Positions 6,039 to 9,324 of a DNA stretch of 9,324 nucleotides are shown piece after piece (position 1 is the stretch's first letter; each line of letters starts with the position of its first letter). The notes under the pieces were generated by a model. That model ran no database searches, was not told the origin of the DNA, and was given only the letters and a program-made list of their open reading frames with translations. The stretch comes from DATLBY01 sp035526665 (GTDB taxonomy: Bacteria; Acidobacteriota; Terriglobia; Bryobacterales; Bryobacteraceae), in assembly GCA_035526665.1 (NCBI GenBank), contig DATLBY010000434.1, positions 1-9,324 on the forward strand, read 5' to 3'. The translations under genes and the position numbers were made by a program.

Positions 6039-7088
6039 GTGCCGGAAAGAATTCTCATTCTTTTGCCTGTCTATAACGACTGGCAAGCTGTGTCGCTGCT
6101 GATCCCCGCACTCGATGCCGCACTTCCGGACGATGTGGGGGATGTTGCCGTGTTGCTGGTGGATGACGGTTCCACCTGTGAGCCGGATCCAGAATGGATT
6201 TCCGGTCTACTAACCCGTATCCGAACGGTTTCGATTCTGCACTTGCGGCGGAACCTCGGCCACCAGAGGGCGATCGCCGCCGGGCTAGTTTACGTGCACG
6301 AGCACATGTTATGCGATGCAGTGGTAGTCATGGATGCCGATGGGGAAGACCGTCCGTCGGACGTGGGTGTACTGCTCAGGGCATTGCAGGCGGAACATGG
6401 ACGGAGCGTAATTTTCGCGGCCAGAACCAAACGTCTGGAGAGCCCTTTGTTCCGGTTTTTCTACAGATCCTACCGCGTCATTCATCGCGTGCTGACCGGG
6501 GTACCGGTCCGGGTCGGCAATTTCAGCGTCATTCCGGCTGCCGCGCTTTCGCGTCTGGTCGTCGTTTCGGACCTTTGGAACCATTACGCGGCGGCGGTTT
6601 TCCGTGCCCGGATTCCCCATAAATCGGTGCCCACGGTGCGCGGGGCGAGGCTGGCCGGCGAATCCCGCATGAATTTCGTATCGCTGCTGGTGCATGGCCT
6701 CAGCGCCATCTCGGTCTTCAGCGATGTAGTGAGCGCCCGCCTGCTTGCCTTTACTTCAGCCGCGATTCTCGCCACGCTATTTCTGATCGTTGCGGTGGTA
6801 GCGACGCGCTTGGCCACCGGCCTCGCGATTCCGGGTTGGGCAACCACCACCGCCGGTATTCTGCTGGTTATCCTGACACAGGCGGTCTTAATTGCGCTGG
6901 TGTTGGTCTTCACCATCACCAGCGGACGGGCAAACACGAGCTTTATTCCCCTTCGAGATGCCAGCTTCTTCACGGGGCGTCTGTGCAACGTATGGCCCAA
7001 TTTCGTCTACGCGCGGGTACGTGGCATTCACAGCTCCTCCTCAGCCGGCGACGTGTCGAGCCAGCAGACCGTCATTCTGCATGAATAA
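6039..7088 (+). CDS. Family 2 glycosyltransferase with two C-terminal membrane helices (GtrB/DPM1-like)
   Basis: This 349-residue GT-A enzyme likely transfers a sugar from a nucleotide sugar to polyprenyl phosphate on the cytoplasmic side. Motifs are LPVYND near the start, VDDGST (Asp42, Asp43), RRNLGHQRAIAAGL, and VVMDADGEDRP with the metal-binding DAD at 99-101. GESRMNF (207-213) and an amphipathic stretch lead into two hydrophobic helices at about 233-256 and 270-293. This is the architecture of dolichyl- or undecaprenyl-phosphate sugar synthases. DGEDRP replaces the commoner DLQDPP after the DAD. The start is GTG at 6039: an in-frame stop at 6021 excludes anything longer, and GTG places the first strand correctly. 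No clear Shine-Dalgarno is seen. The gap from the cupin gene is 72 bases, and the GT-C gene overlaps its end by 8 bases. The sugar donor is not deducible. Confidence 0.9.
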   Translation: MPERILILLPVYNDWQAVSLLIPALDAALPDDVGDVAVLLVDDGSTCEPDPEWISGLLTRIRTVSILHLRRNLGHQRAIAAGLVYVHEHMLCDAVVVMDADGEDRPSDVGVLLRALQAEHGRSVIFAARTKRLESPLFRFFYRSYRVIHRVLTGVPVRVGNFSVIPAAALSRLVVVSDLWNHYAAAVFRARIPHKSVPTVRGARLAGESRMNFVSLLVHGLSAISVFSDVVSARLLAFTSAAILATLFLIVAVVATRLATGLAIPGWATTTAGILLVILTQAVLIALVLVFTITSGRANTSFIPLRDASFFTGRLCNVWPNFVYARVRGIHSSSSAGDVSSQQTVILHE

Positions 7089-8703
7089 CATCTTTTCGCG
7101 GAGTGCCGCTCCGGCGGGCGCCGCCGTGAGCGAACGTCTCCGCACCATACTCATTTTCCTCGGCGGATTTGCGATCCTGCTGTTGCTGCATGGGAATCGT
7201 CTCATCCTGAGCGGCATTGATGAAGGGATTTTTCTCGAAGCCGCCCAGCGGATGTACCAGGGCCAGAAGCTGTACGTGGATTTCTTCGGCTACATGAGTC
7301 CGGGCTGTTACTGGGTTCATGAACTCTCGTTTCATCTTTTCGGGGTTACGCTGCGGGCGGCCCGGATCCCTACCCTGCTCTACTTGGCCGCGGATGCTGC
7401 CCTGCTCTACTGGCTGGCCGTTCAGCTCACCTCGCGCGCCGCCGCCGCCGCCGCGACAATCTTTTTCTTGATTTTCGCGGCCGGCAACTCCGCCACGTTA
7501 ACCGCGCAGCATCGCTGGGACAGCGGCGCCATTTCTCTGCTTGCCATCGCCTGCGCGGTCCGCGCCCACCGTACGCAAAGCAGGCTGTGGATTGGAATCT
7601 CCGGAGCGCTCTGCGTCTGCGCCACTGCATTCACGCCCTCGGTCGCGCTCGTCGGCGCGGCAACTTTCTGCTGGCTGCTGGTCTGGCCGGCGAACCGCAG
7701 GCTGGCCCTGCCATTTACCACCGGGTGCGCGCTCATGGCTTGCCTGTTAGTGATCTACATGTCAACCACCGGAATATGGACCGGCTTCATCAGGCAAATG
7801 CGCTGGTTGGCTCAGAACTATTCCGATGTCAACATCGCCCCCTACGGATGGGTCAATGGGGGTTACGCTGACCTCCTGTCCGGCGGCTTCAGCTTCGAAT
7901 GGATCGTCCGGGCCACTGTGGTGACGGCTCTCGCCATTCCCGCCATGCTTCCTGTTGCCGTGGCGCTCGGCACACTGGCGGTTTACTTGAGGCATGGCCG
8001 GAACACTCTGGCGCAACCTGAGACGCCGGTTGTGCTGTATCTGCTGCTCTGCATGGCAGCCGTGGTCGGCTCCTCCTATCCTCGTCCGGATACCGGGCAT
8101 CTCGCGTTCATCGTGATGATTCCCTACGTGCTTGCCGCGTGGCTCGCCGCCGAACACCTGCCACGGAAGGTGTTGGCCCCGGTACTGATGTTTGCCACCT
8201 TTGCCGCCGGAATGTTTGCGCTGCAGACGGGTTTCGAGCTTGCCACGGAAAAAACTGTGAACAGTCCTGTGGGCCGGCTCCGCGTGCACCGGCAGGATGC
8301 GCCGGCAGTTGAGGCGCTACTCAGTCATGTCAGGCCCGGCGATGGCTTGTTCGTCCATCCTTATCTGCCTCTGCTTTACTTTCTCACCCAGGGAAACAAC
8401 CCGACCCGCTACTCGTATCTCGCCCCCGGCATGATGAAGCTCGCGGACGAATCCCTTGCACTGCGTGGGCTCACCCAAAATCCTCCGAAGTGGCTATTGC
8501 ACAATGACATTGACGCGGCGACGTTTTCCCGGGTTTTCCCTTCCGGCGATGCGTCCAAGGTCGGCTATCAACGAATCGAAGGTTGGATTCATCAGAAGTA
8601 CGGGTCCGCCGCCTTCCCCGCCATTGCTATCGATGGATATCAGTTGTTCGGTACTGCGCCTACGGTAGTCTCTCAGCGGAGGCACGCCATAAACAGTCCT
8701 TGA
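7081..8703 (+). CDS. GT-C membrane glycosyltransferase (GT39/ArnT-like)
   Basis: This 540-residue multi-pass protein has its first membrane helix at about 22-38, followed by an extracytoplasmic loop with SGIDEG (Asp47, Glu48). Those acidic residues are the usual catalytic/metal positions in GT39/ArnT-type enzymes. FFGYMSPGCYWVHELSF follows, as in this family. Several more hydrophobic helices extend to about residue 390, including PRPDTGHLAF (Arg335, Asp337, His340). A soluble C-terminal extracytoplasmic domain runs from about 395, with LYFLTQGNNPTRYSYLAPG. Such enzymes take sugar from polyprenyl-phosphate-sugar and place it on lipid, glycan or protein outside the membrane. The GT2 neighbour is of the type that makes that donor. 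The ATG at 7081 overlaps the GT2 stop in ATGAATAA. The open frame extends to 6892, but that extension would lie inside the GT2 gene and is rejected. Acceptor and sugar are unknown. Confidence 0.85.
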   Translation: MNNIFSRSAAPAGAAVSERLRTILIFLGGFAILLLLHGNRLILSGIDEGIFLEAAQRMYQGQKLYVDFFGYMSPGCYWVHELSFHLFGVTLRAARIPTLLYLAADAALLYWLAVQLTSRAAAAAATIFFLIFAAGNSATLTAQHRWDSGAISLLAIACAVRAHRTQSRLWIGISGALCVCATAFTPSVALVGAATFCWLLVWPANRRLALPFTTGCALMACLLVIYMSTTGIWTGFIRQMRWLAQNYSDVNIAPYGWVNGGYADLLSGGFSFEWIVRATVVTALAIPAMLPVAVALGTLAVYLRHGRNTLAQPETPVVLYLLLCMAAVVGSSYPRPDTGHLAFIVMIPYVLAAWLAAEHLPRKVLAPVLMFATFAAGMFALQTGFELATEKTVNSPVGRLRVHRQDAPAVEALLSHVRPGDGLFVHPYLPLLYFLTQGNNPTRYSYLAPGMMKLADESLALRGLTQNPPKWLLHNDIDAATFSRVFPSGDASKVGYQRIEGWIHQKYGSAAFPAIAIDGYQLFGTAPTVVSQRRHAINSP

Positions 8704-8754
8704 CGCCCAGTCCGGAAAGACGTATTCTGAAGGCGAAGAAAGGGCGAATACGCG

Positions 8755-9324
8755 ATGCTGCCTTCCACGCCTCTGTTTTGCGGTCCGGCCGGTTGGACCC
8801 ATCCTCACTGGGAATCGGTAATCTATCCGCAGCCGCGCCCGCGCGGCTTCCACTCTTTGGAATTTCTGGCCGGATATTTCGGCTCGGTAGAAATCGGCTC
8901 AACTTTCCGTGATTGGCTGCGTCCTGAGGTGGCAAGGCTCTGGCTCAAGAAAGTTTCGGCCAATCCGGACTTTCAGTTCACCGCCAAACTGCACCGGCGA
9001 TTCACACACGAGCGCATGCTGGAGATCGCCGATATTGCCGCCTACAAAGAGGGGCTCGCTCCCATTCGGAAAGCGGGCAAGCTAGGCTGCGTTTTAATGC
9101 AGTTCCCTTGGTCCTTCCGGTACACCGCGGAGAACCGCGAGTTTTTCATACGGCTCCGGCGTACTTTCCACGAATTTCCGCTCGTGGCGGAGATGCGGCA
9201 CAACAGTTGGATGCGGGATGAGGCACTGGGAACGTTTATCGACTACCACGTCGGTTTCTGCAATATCGATCAGCCCACCTACACCAGGGCAATGCCGCCC
9301 ACGGCTTTTCTCACTTCCTCGATT
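8755..9324 (+). CDS. DUF72 (YecE-like) protein, 3' end beyond the window
   Basis: The frame is open from ATG 8755 to the window edge, giving 190 residues with no stop, so the C-terminus is missing. DUF72 landmarks are LFCGPAGWTHPHW (residues 7-19), YFGSVEIGSTF (41-51), FTAKLHRRFTHER, GCVLMQFPWSF and VAEMRHNSWM. The family forms TIM-barrel-like proteins of unknown biochemical role, usually about 230-300 residues. The usual VEINSTFY is VEIGSTFR here, so Asn and Tyr at a conserved site are changed. AAAGGG near 8738-8743 could be the ribosome site; an in-frame stop at 8728 makes this ATG the first possible. A 51-base gap separates it from the GT-C gene, and no functional link is evident. Confidence 0.85.
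   Translation, partial: MLPSTPLFCGPAGWTHPHWESVIYPQPRPRGFHSLEFLAGYFGSVEIGSTFRDWLRPEVARLWLKKVSANPDFQFTAKLHRRFTHERMLEIADIAAYKEGLAPIRKAGKLGCVLMQFPWSFRYTAENREFFIRLRRTFHEFPLVAEMRHNSWMRDEALGTFIDYHVGFCNIDQPTYTRAMPPTAFLTSSI

Noticed and set aside
6020..6076. Short ATG frame of 18 codons before and overlapping the GT2 gene
   Set aside because: Very short, no recognisable sequence and no Shine-Dalgarno; it stops within the GT2 gene.
6892..7080. Longer N-terminus for the GT-C protein
   Set aside because: It lies within the GT2 coding sequence, reads as a shadow frame, and the ATG at 7081 gives the family-like N-terminus.
7438..7455. Five GCC repeats followed by GCG in the GT-C gene
   Set aside because: It encodes an Ala run in a membrane helix and is expected in GC-rich coding DNA; no sign of a regulatory repeat.

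Overview
The window is a gene-dense, GC-rich bacterial chromosome segment with every gene on the + strand and no intergenic gap longer than about 70 bases. The organism is most likely a soil-type Gram-negative bacterium; the sigma factor, general codon use and TTG/GTG starts would fit Acidobacteriota (for example a Solibacter/Bryobacter relative). This is a low-to-moderate confidence inference, because no rRNA or ribosomal protein gene is present to settle it. I saw no tRNA, rRNA, insertion sequence, CRISPR array or phage gene.

Layout: (1) 34-1572 is a complete primary sigma factor gene (rpoD type) with a near-perfect Shine-Dalgarno. (2) 1573-1634 is a short spacer with a 10-bp perfect inverted repeat flanking an extended -10-like box, so a promoter/operator for the next operon is plausible. 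(3) 1635-5966 is a tightly packed five-gene block: a membrane-bound O-acyltransferase (MBOAT, AlgI/DltB family), a signal-anchored SGNH hydrolase/acyltransferase, a small phosphopantetheine carrier protein, a KAS III (FabH)-like enzyme whose catalytic Cys is Ser, and a small cupin. Three of the four gaps are 2-4 bases; the fourth is 25. (4) 6039-8703 is a family 2 glycosyltransferase of the polyprenyl-phosphate-sugar synthase type, overlapped by 8 bases by a multi-pass GT-C (GT39/ArnT-like) glycosyltransferase. (5) 8755 to the window end is the start of a DUF72 (YecE-like) gene, cut by the window edge.

How the genes may work together (inference): the block looks like a dlt-type export-acylation machine. 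MBOAT is the counterpart of DltB, SGNH protein of DltD, and the carrier of DltC. The place of the ATP-dependent loader DltA is taken by a Ser-nucleophile KAS III homologue. A consistent model is that the KAS III-like protein loads an acyl group from CoA onto the carrier, MBOAT moves it across the membrane, and the SGNH enzyme esterifies an envelope glycan. The GT2/GT-C pair could supply or decorate that glycan. This combination is the most interesting item in the window.
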